Below, piece after piece: positions 26,805 to 36,980 of a DNA stretch of 64,000 nt. The translations under genes were made by a program, and so were the position numbers. Position 1 is the stretch's first letter, and each line of letters begins with the position of its first letter. The notes under the pieces were generated by a model. That model was not told where the DNA came from and made no database searches. It worked only from the letters and a program-made list of their open reading frames with translations. Source of the stretch: JAYZBC01 sp036339375 (GTDB taxonomy: Bacteria; Pseudomonadota; Alphaproteobacteria; MPNO01; UBA2964); NCBI GenBank assembly GCA_036339375.1, contig JAYZBC010000071.1:19301-83300 (forward strand), read 5' to 3'.

Positions 26805-27929
26805 ATGGAGTTCAAGAGGAAGACCGGCTTACCCCGGAATTTTTCAATGCCTCACGGTAAAAAATTCCAAATCCATATAAAGCCACTGAATATAAGACGG
26901 ATCCGATCTGAAATTTCTGTACCAAAAGGTTACATTCGTTTGGCAGGTAGTAACTATATTTTTTCGGAAATTGATATTTTTCTGCCTACATTAAATGAAG
27001 GTAAAATTGTAAGGTCTTCAGTTTGTAACATTAGGGAGTGGGCAGAGAAAAAAAAGGATAAAACCAGCAAAGCAATTACACAGAGATTGCATAAAATTTC
27101 CGTTGCTAGAAAGCCCTTTGATAGGATTTTCTATCCTGGCCCTATCATTGTTGGTATTTTAAATATTACTCCCGACAGTTTTCATGATGGTGGAAATTAT
27201 TTAACTCTTGATGATGCAATCCGGAGAGGAAAAGTTCTTAGAAATGAAGGAGCAAGCATTCTTGAGGTTGGTGGGGAATCATCACGTCCTGGCGCCGAAC
27301 CTGTTTCTGAAAAAACAGAACTTAGAAGAATTTTGCCAGTAATTAAAGAACTTTCAAAAGATGGTAATTTAATTTCAGTGGATACGAGAAGACCAGAGGT
27401 TATGGAAGCAGCCTTGGAAGCTGGTGCTAGGGTTGTAAACGACATCACCGCACTTTCTTCCCCGGGGGCCGTTGAAACCATAATTAAGGCAAATGCATAT
27501 GCGATAATCATGCACATGCAAGGAGTGCCAAAAACTATGCAAAGGGCTCCAAAATACGGTTTTGCACCATATGAGATTTTGTGTTATTTGGAAAATCGGG
27601 TTATTGCTTGTGAAGAAGCCGGTCTTTCACACGAACGTATTCTCATTGATCCCGGAGTAGGTTTCGGCAAATCTGATTTTCATAATTTTGCAATTTTAAA
27701 TTCTATCGCTTCATTCCATGGGATTGGTTGCGGTGTAATGATTGGAATTTCACACAAGAGTTTTATTGGTCGATCCGGAAAAACCTTAAATAACCCAGAA
27801 AGGTTGCCGGGAACAATTACGGCTACTTTGCATGCAATTGAGCAAGGAGTGCAGTTTCACCGGGTGCACAACGTAATGGAAATCAAACAAGCGATGGCAG
27901 TTTCAGAGAGAATTTTTAGTGGCAAATAA
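26805..27929 (+). CDS. folP: Dihydropteroate synthase with N-terminal extension
   Basis: A 374-residue protein whose last 260 residues are a normal DHPS TIM barrel (VGILNITPDSFHDGG; LEVGGESSRPGAEPV; ISVDTRRPEVMEAAL; IIMHMQG; LIDPGVGFGKSDFHN; GISHKSFIG). It joins p-aminobenzoate to the pterin pyrophosphate. About 110 residues precede the barrel, rich in Arg/Lys, with no motif that I recognise. Similar extensions occur in some Rhodospirillales-type proteins. The start is uncertain; ATG 26805 or 26847 are both possible. It lies 18 bases after ftsH and ahead of glmM. Confidence 0.92.
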   Translation: MEFKRKTGLPRNFSMPHGKKFQIHIKPLNIRRIRSEISVPKGYIRLAGSNYIFSEIDIFLPTLNEGKIVRSSVCNIREWAEKKKDKTSKAITQRLHKISVARKPFDRIFYPGPIIVGILNITPDSFHDGGNYLTLDDAIRRGKVLRNEGASILEVGGESSRPGAEPVSEKTELRRILPVIKELSKDGNLISVDTRRPEVMEAALEAGARVVNDITALSSPGAVETIIKANAYAIIMHMQGVPKTMQRAPKYGFAPYEILCYLENRVIACEEAGLSHERILIDPGVGFGKSDFHNFAILNSIASFHGIGCGVMIGISHKSFIGRSGKTLNNPERLPGTITATLHAIEQGVQFHRVHNVMEIKQAMAVSERIFSGK

Positions 27930-28027
27930 ACAAAAAGGAAGATGGATTACGGCTTTCTTTACAACCAAAATGAGGTTAACAAAATATTAATGGATAAGAC
28001 TTTGCATAAACAGGGACATTAGTTTTA

Positions 28028-29389
28028 ATGGTACAGAAATTGTTTGGCACTGATGGAATACGTGGGACTGCTAATCTTGGTCCTATGACCGCCGAAATTG
28101 CTCTTAAAGTAGGTATGGCAGCGGGACACTTGTTCTCAAAAGACGAGCGGCGTAATACTGTTTTGATTGGCAAAGACACACGTTTATCAGGTTACATGTT
28201 GGAATCGGCTTTAGTAGCAGGTTTTATTGGCATGGGAATGGATGTATTTTTAGTTGGTCCCATGCCAACACCAGCCATTGCAATGCTTACCCGTAGCTTG
28301 CGTTGTGACTTAGGAGTTGTGATTTCAGCATCACATAATCCTTTTGAGGATAATGGAATTAAGCTTTTAGCTTCAGATGGGCATAAGATTTCCCAAGAGG
28401 AAGAGGTGCAAATCGAGAAATTTGTTTTTGGGGGAATTTCAAAGGCCCTTGTAGGTTCTAGAGGTCTTGGTAGGGCAAAACGCTTAGAGGACGCAGAGGG
28501 TCGCTATATAGAATTTGCCAAAAATACGTTCCCAAGGGGTGTAAGGTTGGATGGATTGAAAATTGTTATAGATTGTGCTCATGGTTCAGCCTACAAAACA
28601 GCACCAACCACTTTGTGGGAACTGGGCGCAGATGTCATTCCAATTGGAGTTACACCCAATGGTTTCAATATCAATCACGAATGTGGTGCTACGAATACAG
28701 ATTTGTTGTGTGAAACTGTTGTGAAGGAGGGAGCACATATCGGGATAGCTCTTGATGGTGATGCTGACAGGGTGTTCATTGCTGACGAAATAGGGAATGT
28801 CATAGATGGTGATCAAATCATGGCTATAATCGCAAAGTCTTGGAAAGAGCAAAATCGATTGCAGGGAGCAGGAATTGTTGGAACGGTTATGTCCAACCTT
28901 AACTTAGAGAATTTTTTACAAGAAATGGGACTCTCTTTTTTGCGTACGCAAGTTGGGGATAAACATGTAATGCAGAAAATGCTTGCCCAGGGAATTAACA
29001 TTGGTGGTGAACAATCGGGACACATTATTCTTAAGGATTATAACACAACGGGCGATGGTCTAATTGCAGCTTTGGAGGTTTTAGCTGTTTTAGTACGCTC
29101 TGGGGAAAAAACAAGCGAAATAAGCCATCTTTATAAACCGCTACCGCAATTGCTTCGAAATGTCTCATTTGAGGGGAAAACACCTTTAAAAGAAAATGTA
29201 GTTGTGCAGGCTATTCATGAAGGAAAAAAAATATTAGGAGATAGGGGTAGGGTATTAGTCCGAGAATCCGGAACTGAGCCTGTAATTCGCGTTATGGTTG
29301 AAGGGGATGATAGAAACTTCATTACTAATTTGGCAGACAAAATTTGTGAGGTAATTGAACGAGTAAGTGCTTTTAGGAGAAATGGATGA
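28028..29389 (+). CDS. glmM: Phosphoglucosamine mutase
   Basis: A 453-residue alpha-D-phosphohexomutase that makes glucosamine-1-phosphate for UDP-GlcNAc, needed for peptidoglycan and LPS. The N-terminus [10 protein letters not shown], the phosphoserine loop [16 protein letters not shown] (Ser102), the metal loop LDGDADRVF, the substrate loop GGEQSGHII and the phosphate-binding [19 protein letters not shown] are all present. ftsH-folP-glmM is an old conserved order. Its stop overlaps the thiD start by four bases. Confidence 0.97.
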   Translation: MVQKLFGTDGIRGTANLGPMTAEIALKVGMAAGHLFSKDERRNTVLIGKDTRLSGYMLESALVAGFIGMGMDVFLVGPMPTPAIAMLTRSLRCDLGVVISASHNPFEDNGIKLLASDGHKISQEEEVQIEKFVFGGISKALVGSRGLGRAKRLEDAEGRYIEFAKNTFPRGVRLDGLKIVIDCAHGSAYKTAPTTLWELGADVIPIGVTPNGFNINHECGATNTDLLCETVVKEGAHIGIALDGDADRVFIADEIGNVIDGDQIMAIIAKSWKEQNRLQGAGIVGTVMSNLNLENFLQEMGLSFLRTQVGDKHVMQKMLAQGINIGGEQSGHIILKDYNTTGDGLIAALEVLAVLVRSGEKTSEISHLYKPLPQLLRNVSFEGKTPLKENVVVQAIHEGKKILGDRGRVLVRESGTEPVIRVMVEGDDRNFITNLADKICEVIERVSAFRRNG

Positions 29390-30189
29390 TTGGCCGTGTT
29401 CTTGTAGTGGCCGGCTCTGATTCTGGTGGTGGGGCAGGAATTCAGGCGGACATCAAAGCAATTGGTGCCTTGGGCGCTTATGCAGCGACCGCTGTTACTG
29501 CTCTTACAGCGCAAAATACAATTGGTGTGCACGGAGTTTATCCAGTACCAGCGGACTTTATTGATAAACAAATCCATTCAGTTTTAACAGATATAGGAGC
29601 TGATTGTATTAAAATTGGAATGCTCCATGAGAGTCAGGTGATTGAGGCAGTTGTTGCAGCGCTAGACAGGGATGCACCAAAAACTCCAATTGTTGTTGAT
29701 CCTGTTATGGTTGCGAAAGGAGGAGCAGTGCTCATGCATAAAGATGCGGTGGATGTCTTGCGAAAAGAGCTTGTTCCTCGAGCAAGCTTACTTACACCCA
29801 ATATTCCTGAAGCAGAAGCTTTAACAAGAAAGAAATTTTCTAAACAGAGTGATATGGAACCGTTATGTCGTTCTCTCATAAAATTAGGGGCAAAAGCGGT
29901 GTTACTCAAAGGTGGCCATGCAAACGGTCCAATAGTATGTGACATGTTAATTGAAAATGAAAAAGTGCGAGTATTTAAAAACCCTCGGCTAGATACAAAA
30001 AATACACACGGTACCGGTTGCACATTGTCTTCTTCAATAGCGGCTGGGCTCGCAAAAGGCTTGAATTTAGAAGAAGCCATAGGTGTCGCGGAAGAGTTTT
30101 TACATAAGGCGATAAAAACTGCGCCGCAGCTGGGAAAAGGTCACGGACCAGTTAACCATTTGCATACTATCCGGGGTTACAAGCATTAA
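29386..30189 (+). CDS. thiD: Hydroxymethylpyrimidine/phosphomethylpyrimidine kinase
   Basis: A 267-residue ribokinase-fold enzyme phosphorylating HMP and HMP-P for thiamine synthesis. Family landmarks are [51 protein letters not shown] and the anion hole [22 protein letters not shown]. It overlaps glmM by four bases, so it is translationally coupled to it. The product of this enzyme is a substrate of the ThiE encoded at 10.3 kb. Confidence 0.95.
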   Translation: MIGRVLVVAGSDSGGGAGIQADIKAIGALGAYAATAVTALTAQNTIGVHGVYPVPADFIDKQIHSVLTDIGADCIKIGMLHESQVIEAVVAALDRDAPKTPIVVDPVMVAKGGAVLMHKDAVDVLRKELVPRASLLTPNIPEAEALTRKKFSKQSDMEPLCRSLIKLGAKAVLLKGGHANGPIVCDMLIENEKVRVFKNPRLDTKNTHGTGCTLSSSIAAGLAKGLNLEEAIGVAEEFLHKAIKTAPQLGKGHGPVNHLHTIRGYKH

Positions 30190-30366
30190 TTTTAGCTGAT
30201 AAAAAGTAGGAGTGATTTCTCCTTTTAACCCTAATTCACTTGTCAAAAATGTATAAAGTTTTTTGAATTTTATTGGGCAATTATTTTTTCTCGAGAAAAA
30301 ATTAGCAAAAACTCCTTACAAAAAATCTGTCAGCGGAATTAAACGTTTTTAGTAATTTTCTGAATT

Positions 30367-30873
30367 TCACCTCTTTTTATTAAACCAGTTACTCCGTTTT
30401 AAAAATTTCTGGCGGTCTTTTTCATTGATCATTCCAAGTATGACCTTGCGGTAGCCCTCCACAGCTTCGGCTCCAGCATCTTTATAGGCCCTTGCAATGC
30501 GTTCCCTTTGGTTCTCAGACAGTTTCTTTTCTAAAAGAAACCCTTTTTCAGTTAACTCTAGTAAACGTTGTCGCCGATCTTTGCTGCCAGTTCGTTGAAT
30601 TATAATATCTTCCTGCACAAGTTGGCTTAAAACTCGTGAGAGGCTTTGTTTTGTTATTTTCAATATTTCCAACAGTTGAGAAACTGTAATTAAAGGATTT
30701 CGACCTACAAAATAAATTACTCTATGATGAGCCCTCCCAAATTGATATTGAGTAAGTATGGAATCGGGCTCGGCAGTAAAGTCACGATAAGCGTAAAAAA
30801 TCAGTTCCATACCCTGACGGAGTTCTTCCTCTCGAAGAAATAAAGGGTTAATATTTGGTTTTAAGTCAGTCAC
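30367..30873 (-). CDS. MarR-family transcriptional regulator (PetP-like)
   Basis: A winged-helix regulator of about 168 residues. The DNA-binding part is clear: ITVSQLLEILKITKQSLSRVLSQLVQEDIIIQ (recognition helix) and TGSKDRRQRLLELTEKG (wing). NPLFLREEELRQGMELIFYAYRDFT is typical of the alphaproteobacterial MarR proteins paired with a divergent class IV aminotransferase. I use the GTG at 30873, which aligns with relatives; a GTG at 30927 would add 18 unrelated residues. It probably binds the 90-base divergent region. Confidence 0.85.
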   Translation of the reverse strand: MTDLKPNINPLFLREEELRQGMELIFYAYRDFTAEPDSILTQYQFGRAHHRVIYFVGRNPLITVSQLLEILKITKQSLSRVLSQLVQEDIIIQRTGSKDRRQRLLELTEKGFLLEKKLSENQRERIARAYKDAGAEAVEGYRKVILGMINEKDRQKFLKRSNWFNKKR

Positions 30874-30962
30874 GTTGACATATATGACCGTGAATGATAC
30901 GGAGAGCAACCCGAAATTTGGAGTCACTTGATTTTTCTCTTTAAGAATGGGACGGAATTGTA

Positions 30963-31856
30963 ATGGTCAATTTTGATGATCAAAATGGCTTTATTTGGTT
31001 TGATGGTGACCTTTGCACTTGGCCTGACGTTAAATTGCACGTCCTTAGCCACGGACTGCATTATGCCAGTTGTGTATTTGAAGGTGAAAGGGTTTATTCC
31101 GGTCGTGTTTTTAAACTCCAAGAACATACCGAAAGACTCGTGCAATCTGCTCAAACATTAGGGTTTGAAATTCCATATTCGGTGGAACAAATTAATCAAG
31201 CAACACTTGATACAGTTGAGGCTCAAGGCTACGCAGACGCATATGTTAGACCGGTAGCCTGGCGAGGCAGCGAAATGATGGGTGTTTCAGCTCAAGACAC
31301 AACTATTCATCTTGCAATAGCAGTTTGGGAATGGCCATCCTATTTTTCTCCTGAAGCCCGTACAAAGGGCATAAAATTAAAACGTGCTAAATGGAAAAGA
31401 CCTTCGCCTGAAAGTTCGCCAGTTCATTCTAAGGCGGCTGGGCTTTACATGATTTGTACCTTATCGAAACATGATGCCGAAGCGCAAGGTTTTGACGATG
31501 CTCTAATGCTGGACTGGCGAGGGCAAGTTGCCGAAACGACGGGAGCCAATATTTTCCTTGTCATCGGCGGTGTATTACATACTCCTAAACCAGACTGTTT
31601 TTTGGATGGTATCACTCGGCGTTCCGTTATAGAGCTTGCACGTATTCGAGGTTTAGAAATTGTTGAACGTGTGATAATGCCAGATGAGATTTCTAAAGCG
31701 GATGAAATTTTTGTTACTGGTACGGCCGCGGAAGTAACCCCTGTAGGACAAATTGAAGAAATGCACTTTCCAGTGGGTCCTGTAACTATGGCTTTGTTAG
31801 AGGATTATGAAAAACTAGTTCGTGAGCCAAACATGGTGGAAAACCCTGCTGCGTAA
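30963..31856 (+). CDS. ilvE: Branched-chain amino-acid aminotransferase (class IV PLP)
   Basis: A 297-residue fold-type IV aminotransferase. LHYASCVFEGERVYSG, the catalytic Lys in SPVHSKAAGLYMICTLSKHDA, GFDDALMLDWRGQVAETTGANIF and FVTGTAAEVTPVGQI are standard IlvE features. It makes or breaks down Val, Leu and Ile. The divergent MarR gene suggests local control. Its 3' end faces moaE with only ten bases between the stops. Confidence 0.93.
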   Translation: MVNFDDQNGFIWFDGDLCTWPDVKLHVLSHGLHYASCVFEGERVYSGRVFKLQEHTERLVQSAQTLGFEIPYSVEQINQATLDTVEAQGYADAYVRPVAWRGSEMMGVSAQDTTIHLAIAVWEWPSYFSPEARTKGIKLKRAKWKRPSPESSPVHSKAAGLYMICTLSKHDAEAQGFDDALMLDWRGQVAETTGANIFLVIGGVLHTPKPDCFLDGITRRSVIELARIRGLEIVERVIMPDEISKADEIFVTGTAAEVTPVGQIEEMHFPVGPVTMALLEDYEKLVREPNMVENPAA

Positions 31857-31866
31857 ATTCCTTTTA

Positions 31867-32337
31867 TTAATTTTTAGATGATTTGGAAGAGGTTTCCCAA
31901 CTTTTGGTTTCAACCTCGTCTTCATGCCTTGCAGAAACCCACTTAGTCTCAGAACTTGTTGTTTCTTGTTTCCAAAAAGGCGCTTTGGTTTTGAGCCAAT
32001 CAATCAGAAAATGGCAGCTTTCAAGGGCCGCTTTTCTATGAGCGGAAGCACTGGCAACCAGAACAATTTGATCTCCTAGCTGAAGGGTCCCAATGCGATG
32101 GATTATAAGCACTTCCTTTAACGGCCACCTAGAGCGGGCCTCATGTTCTAACCATTTTAGCTGTTTCTCAGTCATTCCGGGATAATGTTCGAGCGTAATG
32201 GATTTGACAGTATCCCCATAGCCCATATCCCTCACAAGACCTATAAAACATGCAAGTCCACCAATTTGAAAATTGGTTTTTGTTAAATGTTTTATTTCTT
32301 TACTAACATCAAAATCTTCTTGTTGGACTTTAATCAA
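31867..32337 (-). CDS. moaE: Molybdopterin synthase catalytic subunit
   Basis: A 156-residue protein. GGLACFIGLVRD, TLEHYPGMTEKQL, VLIIHRIGTLQLGDQIVLVASASAHRKAA and the C-terminal WLKTKAPFWKQETT (active-site Lys) are MoaE signatures. With MoaD it adds sulfur to precursor Z to form molybdopterin. The last 25 residues are Ser/Lys/Glu-rich and probably disordered. moaD lies four bases upstream. Confidence 0.94.
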   Translation of the reverse strand: MIKVQQEDFDVSKEIKHLTKTNFQIGGLACFIGLVRDMGYGDTVKSITLEHYPGMTEKQLKWLEHEARSRWPLKEVLIIHRIGTLQLGDQIVLVASASAHRKAALESCHFLIDWLKTKAPFWKQETTSSETKWVSARHEDEVETKSWETSSKSSKN

Positions 32338-32341
32338 TTAA

Positions 32342-32593
32342 TTAGCCCCCTGTCATAGGAGGAAAAAGTGCCACTTCGTCACCTTGTGAGATGGGCGTAC
32401 TGAAATTAACAACTTCTTGATTTACTGCCACTCGGACTGAAGAAAGGTCATTCAGTGCATGTTGATAAAGGTGCCCCCTTTGTTTTAACCATTCGATGAG
32501 CGAATAAACATCTGACACTTCGGGGGGTAGTGCTACATTCTCGCTGCTAACGCCAATCTGAGTACGCACCCAGCCGAAATAAAACAACTGCAC
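32342..32593 (-). CDS. moaD: Molybdopterin synthase sulfur-carrier subunit
   Basis: An 83-residue ubiquitin-like protein ending in GG (EVALFPPMTGG), the site thiocarboxylated for sulfur transfer. LFYFGWVRTQIGVSSENVALP and SLIEWLKQRG fit the MoaD fold. It starts directly at the moeA stop (one-base overlap), so the moeA-moaD-moaE order is translated as a unit. Confidence 0.93.
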   Translation of the reverse strand: MQLFYFGWVRTQIGVSSENVALPPEVSDVYSLIEWLKQRGHLYQHALNDLSSVRVAVNQEVVNFSTPISQGDEVALFPPMTGG

Positions 32594-33852
32594 TAGATTA
32601 CCTCGCTGAAAGGAAGGAAATCTACCATATCTCCTTTTTTTACATGCATGATTTCTTCGCTCAACTCGACCAATCCGTCAGCCGCTACCATGGATGATAA
32701 AATTCCCGCACCGCTTTTAGGAAATTTTTTTGCCTGCAACTCGCCCTTTTTGTCAGTTTCCAATAATGCACGAACCCATTCCCTTCGACCAGTTTTTTTT
32801 AAGTAATCAAAGTTAGCAGTTACTTTAAAAAACCTGGGTTGCACATTTTTTGCACCATTCATCAATAATAAAGCAGGACGAGCAAATCTCATAAATGTAA
32901 TCATTGCGGCAACTGGATTGCCGGGCAACCCAATAAAGGGTTTTTTTCCAATTTGACCAAGGGCAATGGGCCTCCCTGGCCGAATTGCAAGCCGCCAAAA
33001 ATGAATTTGGCCTAAAGCGCTAACAGCTTGACGAATATGATCTTCTTCCCCGGTTGATACGCCAGCAGTTGTAATAATTACATCATTTTTTTTGGCGGCA
33101 ACGTTAAGAGAATCTTTTATAACATCCAGCTTGTCTGTTAAGATTCCCAAATCATTAATGTTACACCCGAGCTGATGTAAGAGTGCTCCAATTGAGTAGC
33201 GATTCGCATCATAAATACAACTAGTTGATAAAGTTTCTCCCAGATTACAAATTTCGTCCCCAGTTGAAAAAAGCGCTACTCGCAAAGGCTTATAAAGGCA
33301 TAAAGTACTACAACCGATGGATGCTGCTAAACCGATGTCCTGCGCTTTCAATCTTTTCCCTGATTTCAGTACAACGGAACCCTTTTTAATGTCTTCCCCA
33401 CTAAAACGACGATTGGCGCCTTTCTTAATTCCCGAAGGGATAGTTACTATGGAACCTTCTTTTTGGCAATCCTCCTGCATTAAAACGGTATCAGTTCCTT
33501 TAGGCATAGGCGCACCAGTGAATATCCTATAAGCCGTTCCTGAAACCGTCTCTTTTTTTAATGGGTGTCCTGCGATAATTCTTCCAGATATAGGTAGTCG
33601 AGTATCTTTGTTTTTGGATAAATCATCAAAACAAACTGCAAAACCATCTACCGCGGAGTTATCATGGCCTGGGACCGCGCGACTCGAAACAACATCTTTT
33701 GCGAGAATTCTCCCTATTGTTTTTTCTAGAGCTAGATCTTCAACATCGACAATAATTTTTGTTTGATTATTTATTTGGTCCAATGCCTCATGTGTTGTCA
33801 TCAACCTATTGCCAAAAGCAAAACAATCATCTGTCAGCTGTGCCATGATCAT
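32593..33852 (-). CDS. moeA: Molybdopterin molybdenumtransferase MoeA
   Basis: A 419-residue protein that inserts molybdate into adenylated molybdopterin. Signatures are PGHDNSAVDGFAVCFDD, IFTGAPMPKGTDTVLMQEDC, RVALFSTGDEI, SIGALLHQLGCNINDLGI, TTAGVSTGEEDHIRQAV and GLPGNPVAAMITF. It overlaps mobB by four bases. Its products could supply the MsrP-like molybdoenzyme encoded at 45.9 kb. Confidence 0.95.
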   Translation of the reverse strand: MIMAQLTDDCFAFGNRLMTTHEALDQINNQTKIIVDVEDLALEKTIGRILAKDVVSSRAVPGHDNSAVDGFAVCFDDLSKNKDTRLPISGRIIAGHPLKKETVSGTAYRIFTGAPMPKGTDTVLMQEDCQKEGSIVTIPSGIKKGANRRFSGEDIKKGSVVLKSGKRLKAQDIGLAASIGCSTLCLYKPLRVALFSTGDEICNLGETLSTSCIYDANRYSIGALLHQLGCNINDLGILTDKLDVIKDSLNVAAKKNDVIITTAGVSTGEEDHIRQAVSALGQIHFWRLAIRPGRPIALGQIGKKPFIGLPGNPVAAMITFMRFARPALLLMNGAKNVQPRFFKVTANFDYLKKTGRREWVRALLETDKKGELQAKKFPKSGAGILSSMVAADGLVELSEEIMHVKKGDMVDFLPFSEVI

Positions 33853-34370
33853 GCAACGCCAGTCTTGGTATGGTGAATCAAACCAGTGTACTTCTCTATA
33901 AAATCGGCGATCTTACTTGGGTTATTTAAATCAATAACAGGAAGGTCCTTTAATTTTAATGGTTTGTCACTTGCAACTGCCACGATATGAGGGTCTTTGG
34001 TACCAATTAATTTTTTCCCGAGTGCTGGTCGATGAATTTCAATTTTGGGGTGTGGATGAAACTTGAAGCCCTCAATTAAAATCAAATCAACAGGGGTCAG
34101 TTTTCTTATTAGATCGTTAAGGTCAACCTCCATTTCATTTGGGTTTTCATGCATTAGAGCCCAACGTTGTGAAGAGGAAACCAGTACTTCATTTGCACCC
34201 GCCCGACGATGCTCATAAGAATCCTTCCCAGGCTTATCAATGTCGAAGGTATGATGGGCATGTTTAACAGTTGAAACAGAAATTCCCCGGCTTATTAATA
34301 TAGATACTAAGCTTACCAGTGTTTTGGTTTTTCCACTACCACTCCAACCTGCTAGACCAAATATCTTCAT
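33849..34370 (-). CDS. mobB: Molybdopterin-guanine dinucleotide adaptor MobB
   Basis: A 173-residue GTP-binding P-loop protein: Walker A GWSGSGKTKT at residues 8-17, VSTVKHAHHTFDIDKPGKDSYEHRRAGA and DLILIEGFKFHPHPKIEIHR. MobB assists MobA in attaching GMP to molybdopterin, pointing to DMSO-reductase-type enzymes in the cell. MobA itself is not in this window. It is the first gene of the moeA-moaD-moaE unit, 38 bases after pgsA. Confidence 0.93.
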   Translation of the reverse strand: MKIFGLAGWSGSGKTKTLVSLVSILISRGISVSTVKHAHHTFDIDKPGKDSYEHRRAGANEVLVSSSQRWALMHENPNEMEVDLNDLIRKLTPVDLILIEGFKFHPHPKIEIHRPALGKKLIGTKDPHIVAVASDKPLKLKDLPVIDLNNPSKIADFIEKYTGLIHHTKTGVA

Positions 34371-34407
34371 TCTGACGCCTCTACTTTACCCAAACCATTT
34401 ACGGCTG

Positions 34408-35004
34408 TTATTTTTTTTTAACATTTGTGGATTTCCTTTGTTTAGGGTTTACGTTTTCAATATGGTGCAATCCTTCTTTTAGATAGTCGTAACCAGTTAT
34501 TAAAGTTAAAACTGCAGCTAGCCACAATGCTACTTCGCCAATAGTTCGAATAGGCAGAAAACTCGGCCCTGCGTCGCCAATAATTAAAAATCCAATCGCC
34601 AGCATCTGAATTAGTGTTTTCCATTTTGCCAACGTACTGACCGGTAATCCTACACGAATTTCTGCCAAAAATTCCCTTAATCCGGAGACCATAATTTCTC
34701 TACACAGAATAACTATAGTAGGCAAAATGAGCATTTCACTAATTTGCCCAAAGCCTGTCATAAGTAATAAAACAGCTGATACTAGAAGTTTGTCCGCTAC
34801 AGGGTCTAAAAATTTTCCTAACACAGACTGCTGGCTGAAAGTACGAGCAAAATACCCATCCAAAAAATCGGTAATTGCGGCTAAACTAAAAATAGCACAT
34901 GCGAAATAACGACTAAAATCGGTTTCAAGATAAAACAAACCGACAATTCCCGGAATCACTGCAATACGGAATAAGGTTAATAGGTTTGGTAGATTTGTAA
35001 TCAT
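34408..35004 (-). CDS. pgsA: CDP-diacylglycerol--glycerol-3-phosphate phosphatidyltransferase
   Basis: A 198-residue membrane enzyme of the CDP-alcohol phosphotransferase family, making the precursor of phosphatidylglycerol. The metal motif D-G-x2-A-R-x8-G-x3-D-x3-D is perfect, in DGYFARTF through LDPVAD. Several membrane helices are evident (SRYFACAIFSLAAIT; LLVSAVLLLMTG; VALWLAAVLTLITGY). The uvrC-pgsA-mob/moa order is common in alphaproteobacteria. Confidence 0.95.
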   Translation of the reverse strand: MITNLPNLLTLFRIAVIPGIVGLFYLETDFSRYFACAIFSLAAITDFLDGYFARTFSQQSVLGKFLDPVADKLLVSAVLLLMTGFGQISEMLILPTIVILCREIMVSGLREFLAEIRVGLPVSTLAKWKTLIQMLAIGFLIIGDAGPSFLPIRTIGEVALWLAAVLTLITGYDYLKEGLHHIENVNPKQRKSTNVKKK

Positions 35005-35078
35005 AAGAAAAACGTTTGAACCTTTTCCTTAACCCAATTTTTTGTCAAACCGCGTGCCACAACTCCATCCTAATCTTT

Positions 35079-36980
35079 CTAATGAAAATGTTCATAAATT
35101 TTTTTTGCAAGAGGTAGATTAATCCCTGTTACGGCTTCTAAGTCCTTTAAACCAGCAGATGCGACACCACGAGCAGATCCAAAATGTATTAACAAAGAGC
35201 GTTTTCTTTTGGTGCCAATACCCACGATTTCATCCAGAGGAGAACTGAAAGCAGATTTTTTCCTTTTCATTCTGTGGGTTCCGATGGCAAACCGGTGTGC
35301 TTCATCCCGAAGCCTTTGAAGGAAATACAATATTGGGTCATTAGGTTGTAATAATAATGGCTGTTTGTTTTTCATATGAATTTTTTCTCTTCCCGAATTG
35401 CGTTCAGCGCCCTTCGAAATGGCAACTATGGGAATATCAGTTAACATCATATCTTCTAATACTTTTTTAACAGCATTTAATTGGCCTAAACCACCATCAA
35501 GGAGTAGCAAATCCGGCCAATTTTTTGTTTTTCGTTCTGGGTCCTCATTTAATGCGCGTTGGAAGCGCCGTTTCATAATTTGTCGCATCATAGAGTAATC
35601 GTCTCCAGGAGCGATTTTTTGTCCTTTTATGTTAAATTTCCGATAAGCAGATTTGTTAAATCCTTCTGGACCGGCAACAATCATCGCACCTACGGGATCT
35701 GATCCTGAAATATGGCTGTTATCATAGACCTCAATTCTCAAGAGTGGGCCCTCAATTTCGAGTGTTTTTGAAAGACCCTCTAACAAACGTCGCTGGGTGG
35801 CACTCTCCGAAAGTCTACGTGCCAAAGTTTCCTTGGTATTCGTAATCGCAAGTTCAACTAATTTTCGTTTTGATCCTCGAATTGGTTTACTTAAAAGAAC
35901 CTTGCGTTTTGCTTGGAATGATAAGGCGTCGTTTATTAGTTTTCGTTCATGAGGAACCTCATTGCATAAAATTGTCGGTGGAGGCGTTTTGTCCGTGTAA
36001 AATTGTCCCAAAAAAGAACCCATAACGTCGCCTAAGGAGGCATCTGTTGTACGGGTGGGAAAGTAAGTCCAATTTCCAAAATTTTGCCCGGCTCTGAAGA
36101 AAAAAACTTGCAAGCAAAATATGGTGTTTGTTTTTTGAACAATAATAATATCAGCGTCTCCCAGGTTTCTTACATTAATATTTTGATGTGCCTGAATTTG
36201 CGTTAACGCATGAATTCGGTCACGATAAACTGCAGCTCCTTCGAAATTTAATGTATCTGAAGCTTTCTGCATTCGTTCGCTCAATTCGTCTTGTACTTTT
36301 CTGCTTTCTCCCTTTAAAAATCTTTTTGTCTCATCCACAATTGTTTTGTATTCCAGTGGTTTTATTTTCCCCACGCAAGGTGCAGTGCAGCGTTTAATTT
36401 GATACTGCAGACAAGGGCGGGTTCGGTTGGCAAACATTTTGTCTGAGCAATTTCTTAGTGGAAATGCCTTTTGTAAAATCGCTAGGGTTCTGTTTACGGC
36501 ACCAGCAGATGCAAATGGTCCAAAATACTCTCCATCTTTGGAACGTTGCCCACGATGTTTAACTAATTGAGGCCAGTTCCTTGTTTTAGTTAGCAGGATA
36601 TAAGGAAAAGATTTATCGTCTCTAAGCAAAATGTTGTAACGGGGCTTTAATTTTTTTATTAAATTATTTTCAAGTAAAAGCGCATCAAGTTCCGTATGGG
36701 TTGTTATAATTTCAACCGTTTTAGTATTAGCAACCATCCTTTGAATTCTTACAGGTAATTTTCCTGGGCGTGAGTACGCGGATACTCGAACCTTTAGATT
36801 TTTGGCTTTTCCAATATATAAACTATGGTTCTCTTTATCTCTCATACTGTAGATTCCTGGACTGCTTGGGAGTTTAGGAATAATTGATGAAATAATTTTT
36901 GCACCCTGTTGGAGAGACAAGGGGTTTGTTTTAAGAACCTGTCCGATATTTTGTTGTTTCGATTTTTTACGTTTGCTCAT
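35079..36980 (-). CDS. uvrC: Excinuclease ABC subunit C
   Basis: A 633-residue nuclease making both nucleotide-excision-repair cuts. The N-terminal GIY-YIG domain (PGIYSMRD, residues 41-48; YIGKAKN, 55-61), the Cys-rich region, the UvrB-binding motif around RKVQDELSERMQKASDTLNFEGAAVYRD, the RNase-H-like 3' domain (RIEVYDNSHISGS; LLLDGGLGQL) and C-terminal helix-hairpin-helix (LIHFGSARGVASAGLKDLEAV) are all present. uvrB is only 1.7 kb away on the same strand. Confidence 0.96.
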   Translation of the reverse strand: MSKRKKSKQQNIGQVLKTNPLSLQQGAKIISSIIPKLPSSPGIYSMRDKENHSLYIGKAKNLKVRVSAYSRPGKLPVRIQRMVANTKTVEIITTHTELDALLLENNLIKKLKPRYNILLRDDKSFPYILLTKTRNWPQLVKHRGQRSKDGEYFGPFASAGAVNRTLAILQKAFPLRNCSDKMFANRTRPCLQYQIKRCTAPCVGKIKPLEYKTIVDETKRFLKGESRKVQDELSERMQKASDTLNFEGAAVYRDRIHALTQIQAHQNINVRNLGDADIIIVQKTNTIFCLQVFFFRAGQNFGNWTYFPTRTTDASLGDVMGSFLGQFYTDKTPPPTILCNEVPHERKLINDALSFQAKRKVLLSKPIRGSKRKLVELAITNTKETLARRLSESATQRRLLEGLSKTLEIEGPLLRIEVYDNSHISGSDPVGAMIVAGPEGFNKSAYRKFNIKGQKIAPGDDYSMMRQIMKRRFQRALNEDPERKTKNWPDLLLLDGGLGQLNAVKKVLEDMMLTDIPIVAISKGAERNSGREKIHMKNKQPLLLQPNDPILYFLQRLRDEAHRFAIGTHRMKRKKSAFSSPLDEIVGIGTKRKRSLLIHFGSARGVASAGLKDLEAVTGINLPLAKKIYEHFH

